A DNA stretch of 64,000 bases, taken from contig NZ_QOCL01000009.1 of assembly GCF_004006665.1 (NCBI RefSeq), forward strand, positions 434,001 to 498,000, in the 5' to 3' direction. Below the pieces are notes generated by a model. The model was not told the origin of the DNA, did not search any database, and worked only from the letters and a program-made list of their open reading frames with translations. Positions 24,978 to 33,534 of the stretch are shown in pieces. Numbering within the stretch: the first letter of the stretch is position 1; every line of letters begins with the position of its first letter. The position numbers were made by a program, and so were the translations under genes. The DNA comes from Halobacteriovorax sp. HLS (GTDB taxonomy: Bacteria > Bdellovibrionota > Bacteriovoracia > Bacteriovoracales > Bacteriovoracaceae).

Positions 24978-25911
24978 GCTTTAGAATAATGACGTCTCTT
25001 ACAATTGATTCACTCATTCTATGAGCAATATTGAACTCTAATGCCAGCATAGAGTGTTTCTGTGCAAGTTCAATAACAACGTCTCTTTTAGGGTTATTAG
25101 AGTTATATCCAATTACTATTGAACCATCTTTTTTTAAACATTTCTTCCACTGGGCCAAGCTAATATCGATTGCATCAAAAGGATTATTTAAACCATTGTC
25201 GGTTCTATGTTGTATGCCATAAGGGATATCAGTAATGATCAGATCAAACCTTTCTGAGCTAAGTAACTCAGAACAATTCGCTGAATTTCCTGATATCATT
25301 TTAAAGTGATTTTTTTCATGAGATACTTCTATAAATTTCCCTAGGCCTAGCTTATTCTTTTTACCAACAAAACCATCCTTTATTGTGGTTCGAATGGAAC
25401 AAATTTTTGACCATTTCTTTACGATTTGAGTAACATCCATAATTGCGCGAGGGTCTAGCTCTATACCTTTAGAAATAATTCCATACCTAAGGCACCAAAG
25501 TAGAGTCGTTGCTCTACCGCACATTGGATCTAGTACTTTTATATTTTCTTTATTATTTATGGAGGCCTTACCTAAATTGATCATCAATTGTGTAAAGCGC
25601 TCATTCGTTTTGCCTTTAAATTTACTGCCGAAAATAAAATTATCATGTAGTGAAAATTGTGCTTTTAAATCAAGGGGCTTTAGTGTTCCATCAATTTGCT
25701 CAAAGGCGCCATGAAAGAATGACATATACGAAATTTCCTCAAGTGTTTCTTGATCTACTTCAATATCGATAAAATCTAGCAATCCAATACTATTTAATCT
25801 AGCTTCTAGGCCTGGAAAGCAAAACTGTAATTCTGCTAAGGCGCATTCAGTATATTGCGCAAAATAAGCGCTTTTGATTTCAGGTGAAATAAGTAGTGAG
25901 ATTTTCTTCAT
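24964..25911 (-). CDS. TRM11/TrmN-like RNA N2-guanine methyltransferase
   Basis: The 315-residue protein has a class I methyltransferase domain in its C-terminal two thirds: LDPMCGRATTLLWCLRYG (SAM loop), GIELDPRAIMD (acidic motif II) and LIITDIPYGIQHR. That last motif is the catalytic (D/N)PPY-type motif of N2-guanine tRNA methyltransferases. The N-terminal ~120 residues replace the THUMP domain and do not clearly match it. It overlaps the TrmK-like gene by 14 bases. The likely substrate is a tRNA guanine; the exact position cannot be predicted. Confidence 0.72.
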   Translation of the reverse strand: MKKISLLISPEIKSAYFAQYTECALAELQFCFPGLEARLNSIGLLDFIDIEVDQETLEEISYMSFFHGAFEQIDGTLKPLDLKAQFSLHDNFIFGSKFKGKTNERFTQLMINLGKASINNKENIKVLDPMCGRATTLLWCLRYGIISKGIELDPRAIMDVTQIVKKWSKICSIRTTIKDGFVGKKNKLGLGKFIEVSHEKNHFKMISGNSANCSELLSSERFDLIITDIPYGIQHRTDNGLNNPFDAIDISLAQWKKCLKKDGSIVIGYNSNNPKRDVVIELAQKHSMLALEFNIAHRMSESIVRDVIILKHAQQ

Positions 25912-25997
25912 GGATTCCTAAAATGTAAGACTGTTAAAGGATGGAGCTTAGCATTATTACTACGAATAGGGAATAGTTACCGGTGGTGTACTTTTGT

Positions 25998-26026
25998 TTG
26001 ACACTGCAAACTTCTGATTGTAGATA
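25998..26026 (+). promoter_or_regulatory. Consensus promoter of the cytochrome c peroxidase gene
   Basis: TTGACA (25998-26003), a 17-base spacer and TAGATA (26021-26026) form a near-consensus sigma-70 promoter. Exactly six bases then lead to the ATG at 26033, so transcription should begin at or next to the start codon. There is no Shine-Dalgarno sequence. This is the clearest leaderless case in the window. Confidence 0.7.
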
Positions 26027-26032
26027 CATATT

Positions 26033-27580
26033 ATGAAAAAACTACTTATACTTATATCACTATTATCTTTTAATACTCATGCCTCCGAAGAAGCTGCTGA
26101 AGCTTTAGGTGAGAGGCTATTCAATGATTTTCGCTTCTCTGCTTACTTTGCAAAGGTTTCTAAGGGCAATGTTAATCATGAATTGAAGAAGGGCTCTCCT
26201 GCAGTTGAAGTTATTGACACTTTAATTGGTCAGACCACTTCACCTTTTATGGGAAAGGCAACGAGTTGTTCTAGTTGCCATATGGTTGATCAGGGTCTTG
26301 AGATAGAAGGGCTTGGAATGCGTGGTTATAATGACGCCGCCAAGAGAACTCCTATTTGGTTTAGAGCAAAAGATCAGAAAACGACAACTCTAAGAAATAC
26401 TCCAGCTTTAATTGGAATTAACTCTAAGTACCTTCCTCATTCATTCGTACATTTTGATGGAGAGTTAGATGGTATTAAATCGACAGTACTAGGGAACTTT
26501 ACTGGTCGTAATATGGGTTGGCTTGCTTTTGAAAAAGAAGAGGCCCTTAAAAATGTTATAAGAGTATTAAAAGAAGATAATGGTGAAGGTGAACTTGCAA
26601 GCGAGTTCGGTGGTAGTTATAGAAAAATTTTAAAGGGAACTGATCCTTCTATTGAAGACGATTTTAGACTCTCAGCTGAATACCGCCTTGACTTAGATAC
26701 TGCTACTGATGAGGAAATTCTTAAAAAAGTAGAGGAGTATGTTTTTATTTATGTTAAAAATATTGATTTCTCTACTGATGAAGAAGGTAATTATAACGGT
26801 AGTGCCTATGATTTCTTCTTAAAAGAAAATGGTATTCCTACTGGACCTAGTAAGAATCAAAGTGTTGGATCTTATACTTCTGGGCTAAGAAGAGCGATTG
26901 CGAAATTAGATAAGCCTCGCTATATAGAAGCATTCTCATTAGATACACACGGACGTAAAACACAATTTAAAAAAGAAGAGCTTGATGGTCTAAAAATATT
27001 CTTAAACTTAAAGAATAATAGTAGATCAATGTGTCTTCAGTGTCACATGCCACCTTTATTTAGTGATGGTCTTTATCATAATGTAGGTGTGTCGCAAAAT
27101 GAATATGAAAACATTCATGGAAAGGGAAGCCTTTTAGCAAAGAAGATACCTTCACTTAAAGAGAAGGAAGCATCTAAGATTACTTTTTTAGATATTCCAA
27201 ATGTTAAAGATGATAATAAGGTTGATTTTGGAGCGTGGAACTTCTTCTCAAGCTCTAAGCAATCAAATTTTAGTAATTATATGCGTTCACTCTTTTGCTC
27301 TAGTCCAGCGAATTGTGACGATGAAGAAATTTCTTCTCGTATGGTTGGAAGAATCAAAACTCCAACTTTGAGAAACTTAGGACATTCTGCACCTTACTTT
27401 CATAATGGTAGTGAAAAGGATATTCTAGGGGTTTTAAAAGTATATAAGCGTAACTCTGAACTTGTAAGAAATAGAGAACTTGTAAATCCTGCACCTCAAT
27501 TAGGTCGCATGAATTTAAAGGATAGTGACTTAAAGAATTTAGAAAAATTCATTAAATCACTTGATGAAGAATACGAGTAG
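26033..27580 (+). CDS. Di-haem cytochrome c peroxidase family protein
   Basis: This 515-residue periplasmic protein has a signal peptide (MKKLLILISLLSFNTHAS) and two haem c sites, C79SSCH83 and C334LQCH338. It also has the peroxidase-family C-terminal block TPTLRNLGHSAPYFHNGSEKDILGVL and an N-terminal TLRNTPALIG repeat. It is longer than classical CcpA (about 330 residues) because of an insert between the haems. It reduces hydrogen peroxide with electrons from cytochromes, or in the MauG branch modifies proteins. The promoter lies against the start codon. A separate lipoxygenase-like operon follows. Confidence 0.9.
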   Translation: MKKLLILISLLSFNTHASEEAAEALGERLFNDFRFSAYFAKVSKGNVNHELKKGSPAVEVIDTLIGQTTSPFMGKATSCSSCHMVDQGLEIEGLGMRGYNDAAKRTPIWFRAKDQKTTTLRNTPALIGINSKYLPHSFVHFDGELDGIKSTVLGNFTGRNMGWLAFEKEEALKNVIRVLKEDNGEGELASEFGGSYRKILKGTDPSIEDDFRLSAEYRLDLDTATDEEILKKVEEYVFIYVKNIDFSTDEEGNYNGSAYDFFLKENGIPTGPSKNQSVGSYTSGLRRAIAKLDKPRYIEAFSLDTHGRKTQFKKEELDGLKIFLNLKNNSRSMCLQCHMPPLFSDGLYHNVGVSQNEYENIHGKGSLLAKKIPSLKEKEASKITFLDIPNVKDDNKVDFGAWNFFSSSKQSNFSNYMRSLFCSSPANCDDEEISSRMVGRIKTPTLRNLGHSAPYFHNGSEKDILGVLKVYKRNSELVRNRELVNPAPQLGRMNLKDSDLKNLEKFIKSLDEEYE

Positions 27581-27619
27581 TTTTATAGAATATCAGTGTT
27601 AATAATCCAATGAATCTGG

Positions 27620-27652
27620 CATAATTATCCTAAACTTTTAAGGATAATTATG
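27620..27652 (+). promoter_or_regulatory. Inverted repeat occluding ribosome-binding site and start codon
   Basis: CATAATTATCCT (27620-27631), a nine-base loop and AGGATAATTATG (27641-27652) pair perfectly over 12 bases. The right arm contains both the AGGA ribosome-binding site and the ATG of the lipoxygenase-like gene. As RNA this would hide the start. As DNA, the left half CATAAT could be a -10 element, in which case the palindrome would be an operator instead. Confidence 0.6.
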
Positions 27653-29113
27653 AAAATCAGAGAGAGAATTAAATCCCTAGTAAATAGTAGAACTTCTGGT
27701 GAGCATCAGTATCACCAGAATGACTTTATGTATTCAAGAAAAGGCCCTTGGCCTCAGCCGTCTCCTGTTCATCCATGGGGAGAGAGTCCTGCTGTCGTTC
27801 ATGTTCCATTTAGAGAAGTTGTTGATTGGTGGATATGGATCGGTTCTAGGTATGTAGCAACACTAGGTCTTTCGCCTTATTACTTGTTAAAAGGTTTTCT
27901 TTTTCCAGGCCTGAAAGAAGTCAGCGATGAAAAGTTTCAAGATCTCTTAAATTATTCGATGATGAGTAAATTTTTAACTGATCAGCTTGACCAAGCAGAT
28001 CGAGATATATTTAAAGATTACCTTGGAGAAGATCGCCAATGGTTTATTGTTGATTTACAAGCGGTTGAGGTTGTTGAAACATTTGAAGGTATTTACGTAA
28101 GTGCAACAAAAACGCTTTTATATAAAGAAGATGATAAATTTATTGTTCGTTGTATATATGTAGATAAAACAACTACTATTTTTGAAAGTACAGATGGGGA
28201 TGCTTGGGAACTTGCTAAGTACTTCGTTCTTCAAGGAGGTGCTCTTTGTGCAACTCTAGTCGTTCACCCGCTTCTTCATTTTCCATTTGATAGTATAAAT
28301 GCAATTTCTAAAACTTCTCTGCCAAAAGACCATGTGCTCTTTAGGTTATTAAGTCCTCATTTTCGTTTTACGTTGCCACTTGAAAATGCAGTACTAAATT
28401 ATAAATCATCATTACTACAAGAAAAGTGGTATATGACTTACGCTCCTTATCCTGGAGGACCTGCTGGCCTTAGAGACTTACTTGTTGAAGGTTATAAGGG
28501 AATAAAAGATAATTTATCCTATCCACCTTTTTCATATAGTTTAACTTCTCCTAAAATTGAAGGTAAGTACGGTGTCTATCTCGCAAAGTATTACGACGTA
28601 TTCTACTCCTATGTTTCGGAAGTTCTTAAAGATGTGGAGAAGAATGATTTTTGGATCTCAAAATGGGCAGATTATTGCCATAAGCACGTCGTTGACTTTC
28701 CAAACGGAGAGAAGATTTGGGAAGGGGATACCCTCATTCGGGCCGTAACAACATATTTGTTTACTGTGACTGTAGCACATTCGACTGATCACTATAATTA
28801 CGGCCAAATTAATAAGCGTGAAGTTCCATTGAGAATGAGGCAAGCTCCTCCTGAAAAAGGAGTGAAAATGATTAAGAGATCGAAGTTAGTAAAACCTTGG
28901 GACCTTATGAAGTACTATATGGCGGATAACTTATTCTTTTCACCAACAACTGTCACAAGCTTGATACAGGCACGATATAATTTTAAAGAGGCCCACAGAG
29001 TTAACGCTGCGACTAAGTTTAAAAAAGATTTAATTCAATTAGATTCTGATTTAAAGAAGATGGGGATTGAATATATGCCTTTGAAAAAGATAGCAGCGAG
29101 TATTCAATTTTAA
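27650..29113 (+). CDS. Lipoxygenase-like protein with altered metal ligands
   Basis: The 487-residue protein shows lipoxygenase-type blocks. W186ELAKYFV matches the start of the catalytic helix. HVLFRLLSPHFRFTLPLEN matches the HPI-KLL-PHFR block. HSTDHYNYGQ (residues 377-386) resembles the late HAA-N-GQ ligand segment. On this alignment the second iron His corresponds to His206, but the first is replaced by Ala or Thr. His377 and His381 are off the usual spacing, and the terminal Ile ligand is Phe. It may be a divergent or non-catalytic relative. It overlaps a TSUP exporter gene by one base. Confidence 0.5.
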   Translation: MKIRERIKSLVNSRTSGEHQYHQNDFMYSRKGPWPQPSPVHPWGESPAVVHVPFREVVDWWIWIGSRYVATLGLSPYYLLKGFLFPGLKEVSDEKFQDLLNYSMMSKFLTDQLDQADRDIFKDYLGEDRQWFIVDLQAVEVVETFEGIYVSATKTLLYKEDDKFIVRCIYVDKTTTIFESTDGDAWELAKYFVLQGGALCATLVVHPLLHFPFDSINAISKTSLPKDHVLFRLLSPHFRFTLPLENAVLNYKSSLLQEKWYMTYAPYPGGPAGLRDLLVEGYKGIKDNLSYPPFSYSLTSPKIEGKYGVYLAKYYDVFYSYVSEVLKDVEKNDFWISKWADYCHKHVVDFPNGEKIWEGDTLIRAVTTYLFTVTVAHSTDHYNYGQINKREVPLRMRQAPPEKGVKMIKRSKLVKPWDLMKYYMADNLFFSPTTVTSLIQARYNFKEAHRVNAATKFKKDLIQLDSDLKKMGIEYMPLKKIAASIQF

Positions 29114-29862
29114 TGAATGATATTTATATTCTAAGCACTTTATTCTTTGTTGTCGCTACTATTTACTCTATTGCAGGTTTTGGTGGAGGCTCTAGTTATA
29201 TAGCGCTGCTCATTTTGTTTTCTGTTAACTATACAGTTGCACCTACGATCGCTCTAAGCTGTAACCTCATTGTGGTCACAGTTGGAACGATTAGGTTTAT
29301 TAGAAATAAGAATGTTCTTTGGAGACTAATACTTCCTTTTATTTCAAGTTCTATTCTCTTTAGCTACATTGGCGGACTACAGAGTATTTCAAAATTTTCA
29401 TTTCAATTGATATTAGCTCTTTGTTTATTCGCAGCTTCGCTGAAAATGTTACTCTTTAAAAAGAGCGCAGTTGATTTAAAATATAATACTTCACCGCCTA
29501 TCTTAGGTTCTTTATTTATTGGGGCAGTTCTAGGATTTGTTTCTGGACTGGTTGGAATTGGTGGGGGAATTTTCTTGGCTCCGATCCTCTATATGCTACG
29601 ATGGGGGAGTCCGAAAAATATTGCCTCAAGCGCTTCTGTTTTCATTTTTGTAAACTCAATCGCAGGACTGATTGGGCATTATCACAAGTTTAATGGATTT
29701 ATTGATTATAAACCATTTCTTCCACTTCTCATTGCCGTGGGACTTGGTGGTTTTATTGGAAATCATCTAACGCTCAAGAAGATTTCACCAAGACAAATTG
29801 AGCTTGTGACAGCTATTCTTGTGCTCATTGTTTCTGTTCGCATCTTTTGGAATTTATTATGA
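29113..29862 (+). CDS. TauE/SafE (TSUP) family membrane exporter
   Basis: This 249-residue inner-membrane protein has about eight transmembrane segments. The two inverted half repeats are typical of TSUP proteins: AGFGGGSSYIALLILF in the first half and GLVGIGGGIFLAPILYML in the second. Family members move sulfite, sulfoacetate or other small organosulfur anions. The ATG overlaps the previous stop by one base (TAATG), and its own stop overlaps the FNT gene by four bases (ATGA), so the three genes are translationally coupled. Confidence 0.88.
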   Translation: MNDIYILSTLFFVVATIYSIAGFGGGSSYIALLILFSVNYTVAPTIALSCNLIVVTVGTIRFIRNKNVLWRLILPFISSSILFSYIGGLQSISKFSFQLILALCLFAASLKMLLFKKSAVDLKYNTSPPILGSLFIGAVLGFVSGLVGIGGGIFLAPILYMLRWGSPKNIASSASVFIFVNSIAGLIGHYHKFNGFIDYKPFLPLLIAVGLGGFIGNHLTLKKISPRQIELVTAILVLIVSVRIFWNLL

Positions 29863-30632
29863 AGCCCGATATTCTTGATCATAAAGTTCTAGAGTCTATG
29901 TACAGTAAAAGTGAACTAGGAAATTCATATAGCTTCTTACTGGGGATTGCTTCAGGTGTATTTATTAGTACTGGAGCTTTTATTTTTGTAATGATGCTTC
30001 ACCTTGATTTCTTTTCGAGTTTGAATAGGCTCTTTGCTAGCAGTACTTTTAGTATTGGACTGATTCTTATTATTTTTAGCAAGACTCAGCTCTTTACCGG
30101 TAATAACCTTATGATTCGAAATCTACTCTCAAAGAATATTTCTGGATATATGGTTCTAAAGAACTGGACATTTGTCTATCTTGGAAATTTAATTGGTGCT
30201 TTAGGATTTGTAGTTGCCCTTTATTTTTTGTCTCCAACTGTTCTTGACGAACGTTTTATAGAGATTGCGATTCATAAGCTCTCTCTTGGTACAATTACTA
30301 CAATATATAAAGCGATTCTTTGTAATATCCTTGTTTGTATTGCAGTGGCCTTGGCCATCTTTTTTGAAAAAAAATTATTCAAAGTGATTGCTATTGTCAT
30401 TCCTATTACATTATTTGTTTTTTTGGGTTTTGAGCACTCTGTCGCAAATATGTTCTTTGTCCCGATGGGTCTTATTTTGAAAGGTGATCTTTCTAATATG
30501 CAGCTTTTACTGCTACTAAGAAATCTTAGTCTTGTGACGTTTGGCAATATCGCAGGGGGAGCTTTAGTGTCCCTATCTCTGTACTTTTTTCTTGGTGCCA
30601 AAGTAGAACGGGCCGAGGACAAAGTGCACTAG
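29859..30632 (+). CDS. Formate/nitrite transporter (FNT) family channel
   Basis: The 257-residue membrane protein has six transmembrane segments and the FNT landmarks: ISTGAFIFVMM, KTQLFTGNNLM (the FocA-type ELFTGN loop), CNILVCIAVALA, GFEHSVANMFFVP (with the central-pore His) and GNIAGGALVS. FNT channels pass formate, nitrite, hydrosulfide or lactate. The Glu of ELFTGN is Gln here. Next to a sulfite-exporter-type gene, hydrosulfide is a reasonable guess, but the substrate is unproven. I chose the ATG at 29859 (ATGA overlap). Confidence 0.88.
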   Translation: MKPDILDHKVLESMYSKSELGNSYSFLLGIASGVFISTGAFIFVMMLHLDFFSSLNRLFASSTFSIGLILIIFSKTQLFTGNNLMIRNLLSKNISGYMVLKNWTFVYLGNLIGALGFVVALYFLSPTVLDERFIEIAIHKLSLGTITTIYKAILCNILVCIAVALAIFFEKKLFKVIAIVIPITLFVFLGFEHSVANMFFVPMGLILKGDLSNMQLLLLLRNLSLVTFGNIAGGALVSLSLYFFLGAKVERAEDKVH

Positions 30633-30689
30633 ATTCAAAACGAACTAGTTCATTATATCAAATTTTCAATAACTTAGGGTCCTTAGAAG

Positions 30690-30706
30690 TTGGCACGGAT
30701 TATGCT
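30690..30706 (+). promoter_or_regulatory. Sigma-54 promoter
   Basis: TTGGCACGGATTATGCT matches the sigma-54 consensus (YTGGCACGrNNNTTGCW) at all but one constrained position. The invariant GG (30692-30693) and GC (30704-30705) are spaced by ten bases as required. It reads rightward into a 114-base stretch with no gene on that strand, just before a strongly folded segment. The expected transcription start is at about 30717. A GAACTAGTTC palindrome at 30642-30651 is a possible enhancer-binding half. Confidence 0.75.
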
Positions 30707-30716
30707 TATAAGAAAG

Positions 30717-30832
30717 CAAGCTGATTGAAAGGGATCTTCATCCCGCCTCAACTCACTTCTTTGTTTAACCATAAATTTGGTTAATATCTAAAAAATCTAA
30801 AATTTCTTTTCCTTTTAATCAGCTAAACTTTA
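30717..30832 (+). ncRNA. Putative sigma-54-dependent structured RNA
   Basis: Starting two bases after the predicted sigma-54 start, AGCTGATTGAAAGG (30719-30732) pairs with CCTTTTAATCAGCT (30811-30824) over 14 bases with a single G-U pair, closing the whole segment. Inside are GGGAT-CTTC-ATCCC (30731-30744) and TTAACCA-TAAATT-TGGTTAA (30765-30784), giving a three-way-junction shape. No open reading frame explains it. The neighbours are the FNT gene end and the convergent protease gene end. The 3' end is not a classical T-run terminator, so its length is uncertain. No known RNA family is recognised. Confidence 0.55.
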
Positions 30833-31576
30833 TTCAATTGTTCTTTCCCAATCTAAACAACTCTTAATAGCGTCTTTAAAAACTTTATTCTTTGAGATCA
30901 ATGTTCCTTGATTTGATCCTTTTGAGTCGCAGCCACCATGAGTATGGATTCCAATAATTTTATTAGTTGAATTACTAATTATTGAAGAACCAGAGTTACC
31001 ACCCATAGTATCGACTAAGTGTTCAATCGCAGATGGTTTTAACCAACGACCAATTTTTTTAATTGATCCAGAGTTCGTTTGCTGAGAAAAAGATAGGTTC
31101 GGATCGTTTTGGTCAAGTCCGTAACCTGTTATTGTCACTTTATCTCCCAAACGAATAGGAGCTTCTAGGGCCACAGAATAATAACCTTGTACATCTCCTG
31201 GATATTTTCCTGTAACCTTATTAGGAAGTAATTTGATGACGGCCCAGTCGTTACCAACTCCGTTATTCTTATATCTTAGGTAATCTTTTGAACGAAGATA
31301 GATATCTTCTTTTATTGATTCCTTTAGTCCGGTCTCATCTGAGTCAGGAACGTTGAAAGAAGCTTTTTCGAGTGCATCAACACAATGACCAGCACTAACA
31401 GCACACGAACGTCCAATCATAGTAACTGTACATCCAGCAAGTCTATTTAGGCTTGATGCCCTCGCTATTTTTCTATCATTTGATAAGGTTCTATCATCGC
31501 TATCTCCACAAATCGACTTGTCACTTGCTTGCGAGTTCAGAGAAATAAATACTATTAAAAATAGAATACTTTTCAC
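30830..31576 (-). CDS. Secreted trypsin-like serine protease
   Basis: The 248-residue protein has a signal peptide (MKSILFLIVFISLNSQAS) and a chymotrypsin-fold catalytic triad: His in SCAVSAGHCVDAL, Asp in NDWAVIKLLP and Ser in DTMGGNSGSSIIS. It is of the V8/glutamyl-endopeptidase-like branch, with IIGIHTHGGC after the nucleophile. Several cysteines could form disulphides. It is probably exported to the periplasm or outside, fitting a proteolytic, prey-digesting lifestyle. It is monocistronic; its stop codon abuts the structured RNA candidate on the other strand. Confidence 0.92.
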   Translation of the reverse strand: MKSILFLIVFISLNSQASDKSICGDSDDRTLSNDRKIARASSLNRLAGCTVTMIGRSCAVSAGHCVDALEKASFNVPDSDETGLKESIKEDIYLRSKDYLRYKNNGVGNDWAVIKLLPNKVTGKYPGDVQGYYSVALEAPIRLGDKVTITGYGLDQNDPNLSFSQQTNSGSIKKIGRWLKPSAIEHLVDTMGGNSGSSIISNSTNKIIGIHTHGGCDSKGSNQGTLISKNKVFKDAIKSCLDWERTIE

Positions 31577-31694
31577 TTTTCATCCTTGAAATTAGTTTTA
31601 AATATTATCGCTGACAATTTCATTCATCGTCAAATATTGCTAGAGATCATTTACCAATTAAGCTATTCTAGTATTATACAAAATAAGGAAAATT

Positions 31695-32150
31695 ATGAGT
31701 CTTACTATTTGGATTGATGCAGATGCTTGCCCGAAACCAGTTAAAGAAGTTGTATTTAAAAATAGCTTCAGACTCAAAGTTCCTGTCATTCTGGTTGCTA
31801 ATAGTTATATGAGCATCCCGCTAGATCCACTTATTCGTTTTATTCAAGTAGATAAGGGGGCCGATGTAGCGGATCAATATATTGTTGATAACTGTAGCCC
31901 TGGAGATCTTGTTATTACCGCCGATATTCCTCTTGCAGATTTCGTTGTTAAAAAAGAAGCTATTGCAATAAATCCTAGAGGTGAAGAATATACTGAGGAC
32001 AATATTAGCGAGAGGCTTTCAATGAGAAATTTCATGCAAGACTTACGCGATAGTGGGATGGATACTGGTGGCCCTGCTCCGTATGGACCCAAGGACAAAG
32101 AAATGTTTACTAATGCCTTAAATCGGCTACTTACAAAATTGTTAAAATAA
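31695..32150 (+). CDS. yaiI: YaiI/YqxD family (UPF0178, DUF188) protein
   Basis: This 151-residue protein matches the UPF0178 family from end to end: IWIDADACPKPVKEVV, VKGADVADQYIV-like DKGADVADQYIVDNCSPGDLVITADIPLA, AINPRGEEYTEDNISERLSMR and the closing GGPAPYGPKDKEMFTNALNRLL. The aspartates lie in a PIN-like nuclease fold, but no activity is established for the family. AAGGAAAATT precedes the ATG. It is a single gene between the protease and the RNA helicase. Confidence 0.94.
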   Translation: MSLTIWIDADACPKPVKEVVFKNSFRLKVPVILVANSYMSIPLDPLIRFIQVDKGADVADQYIVDNCSPGDLVITADIPLADFVVKKEAIAINPRGEEYTEDNISERLSMRNFMQDLRDSGMDTGGPAPYGPKDKEMFTNALNRLLTKLLK

Positions 32151-32233
32151 CAGGTTTTTTCTATTTCATTGACTTTCATCCCAGTATTGTAGATAAACAT
32201 ATCTACATCTGAGCATATTATTTAACTTTAGAA

Positions 32234-32262
32234 AAATCACTGATGCTTGGATTAAGTGATTT
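32234..32262 (+). promoter_or_regulatory. Inverted repeat in the helicase leader
   Basis: AAATCACT (32234-32241) and AGTGATTT (32255-32262) pair perfectly with a 13-base loop, 20 bases before the helicase ATG. Leaders of DEAD-box helicase genes are often structured for cold or autoregulatory control, so this hairpin may be regulatory. A terminator function is less likely because the tract after it is TCTCTT. Confidence 0.35.
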
Positions 32263-32281
32263 CTCTTACAGAAGGAATAAT

Positions 32282-33529
32282 ATGTCTGATTTCAGTTCAT
32301 TGAACTTACACCCATCTATTTTAAGTGCACTTACAAAGAAAGGTTATACAACACCAACGCCTATACAGGCCCAAGCAATTCCTCATGTTATTGAAGGAAG
32401 AGATATTCTTGGTATTGCCCAAACTGGGACAGGGAAGACTGCTGCTTTTTCTTTGCCAATTATTCATAGAATGGCAATTGCGAAAGTTAAGATTAAACCA
32501 GCAAGAGTTCAGTGTTTAATACTCACGCCAACCCGTGAGCTTGCTCAGCAAATTGAAGATAATATTTCTACCTACGCTAAACAACTAAAGATCTCTAGTA
32601 AGGCAATTTTTGGAGGTGTAGGTTACAGACCTCAGGTTCAGGCCATGAGTAAAGGTCTCAACTTTTTAGTAGCAACTCCTGGTCGTTTGTTAGATCTAAT
32701 GGATGATGGGCATGTTCTTTTTGAGCAATTAGAATATTTTATCTTGGATGAAGCAGATAGAATGCTTGATATGGGTTTTCTAAGAGATGTTAAAAAAGTT
32801 ATTAAGAATCTACCACCTAAGAAACAAACACTTCTTTTTTCGGCAACTATGCCAAAAGATATTGCAGCACTATCAAAGGAGCTATTGCATGACCCAATTC
32901 GTGTAGAAGTTACTCCTGAATCATCGACTGTTGAGAAGATCTCTCAATCAGTTTGCATGGTTGAAAAATCTAATAAGCCTCTTCTTTTGAAAAGTATTTT
33001 AGATGACAAAGAAATTAAAAGTGTTCTTGTTTTTACAAGAACTAAGCATGGTGCAGACAGAGTTGTAAAACACCTTGATCGAAATGGTGTTACAGCTGCC
33101 GCTATTCATGGGAATAAGTCTCAAGGTGCACGAGAAAGAGCACTTAACGGATTTAGAGCGCAGAAATTAAGAGTGCTGGTAGCTACAGATATTGCTGCCA
33201 GAGGAATAGATGTTAATCATGTCTCTCATGTCATTAATTACCACCTTCCAGATGATCCTAAGAGTTATGTACATAGAATAGGTCGTACTGCGAGAGCAGG
33301 TAGAGAAGGTAGAGCTATTTCTTTCTGTGATAATGACGAATTAAAATTGCTTAAAGGAATCGAAAAAACGATTCAGACTAAATTATTTGTGGATACGGAG
33401 CATGAATATCACGGAGTAGCGCCACATATATCTAAGCAGGTTCAAAACAAACCTAAGACAAAGCATATTCATAATCAAAAAAAGAAAGTTCAAAAAAAGA
33501 AAATGCAAAGTAGAAATGTTAAAAGGTAG
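32282..33529 (+). CDS. DEAD-box RNA helicase, RhlE-like
   Basis: The 415-residue helicase has a Q motif (TPTPIQAQAIP), motif I AQTGTGKTA, Ia PTRELAQQ, TPGR, II DEAD, III SAT, then VFTRTKHGAD, ATDIAARGID and VI HRIGRTARAG. A short Lys-rich tail follows, as in RhlE-type enzymes. It remodels RNA in ribosome assembly, decay or cold adaptation. I chose the ATG at 32282 because AAGGA lies seven bases upstream; the 13 extra residues of the longer frame are unlike the family. Confidence 0.93.
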   Translation: MSDFSSLNLHPSILSALTKKGYTTPTPIQAQAIPHVIEGRDILGIAQTGTGKTAAFSLPIIHRMAIAKVKIKPARVQCLILTPTRELAQQIEDNISTYAKQLKISSKAIFGGVGYRPQVQAMSKGLNFLVATPGRLLDLMDDGHVLFEQLEYFILDEADRMLDMGFLRDVKKVIKNLPPKKQTLLFSATMPKDIAALSKELLHDPIRVEVTPESSTVEKISQSVCMVEKSNKPLLLKSILDDKEIKSVLVFTRTKHGADRVVKHLDRNGVTAAAIHGNKSQGARERALNGFRAQKLRVLVATDIAARGIDVNHVSHVINYHLPDDPKSYVHRIGRTARAGREGRAISFCDNDELKLLKGIEKTIQTKLFVDTEHEYHGVAPHISKQVQNKPKTKHIHNQKKKVQKKKMQSRNVKR

Positions 33530-33534
33530 ACGCC

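Noticed and set aside
27620-27625. CATAAT as a proven -10 for the lipoxygenase-like gene.
   Set aside because: No convincing -35 lies 16-18 bases upstream, so the element is given only as an alternative reading of the palindrome.
30272-30622. A 116-residue minus-strand frame antisense to the FNT gene.
   Set aside because: Composition is that of a shadow frame and the FNT reading is strongly supported.
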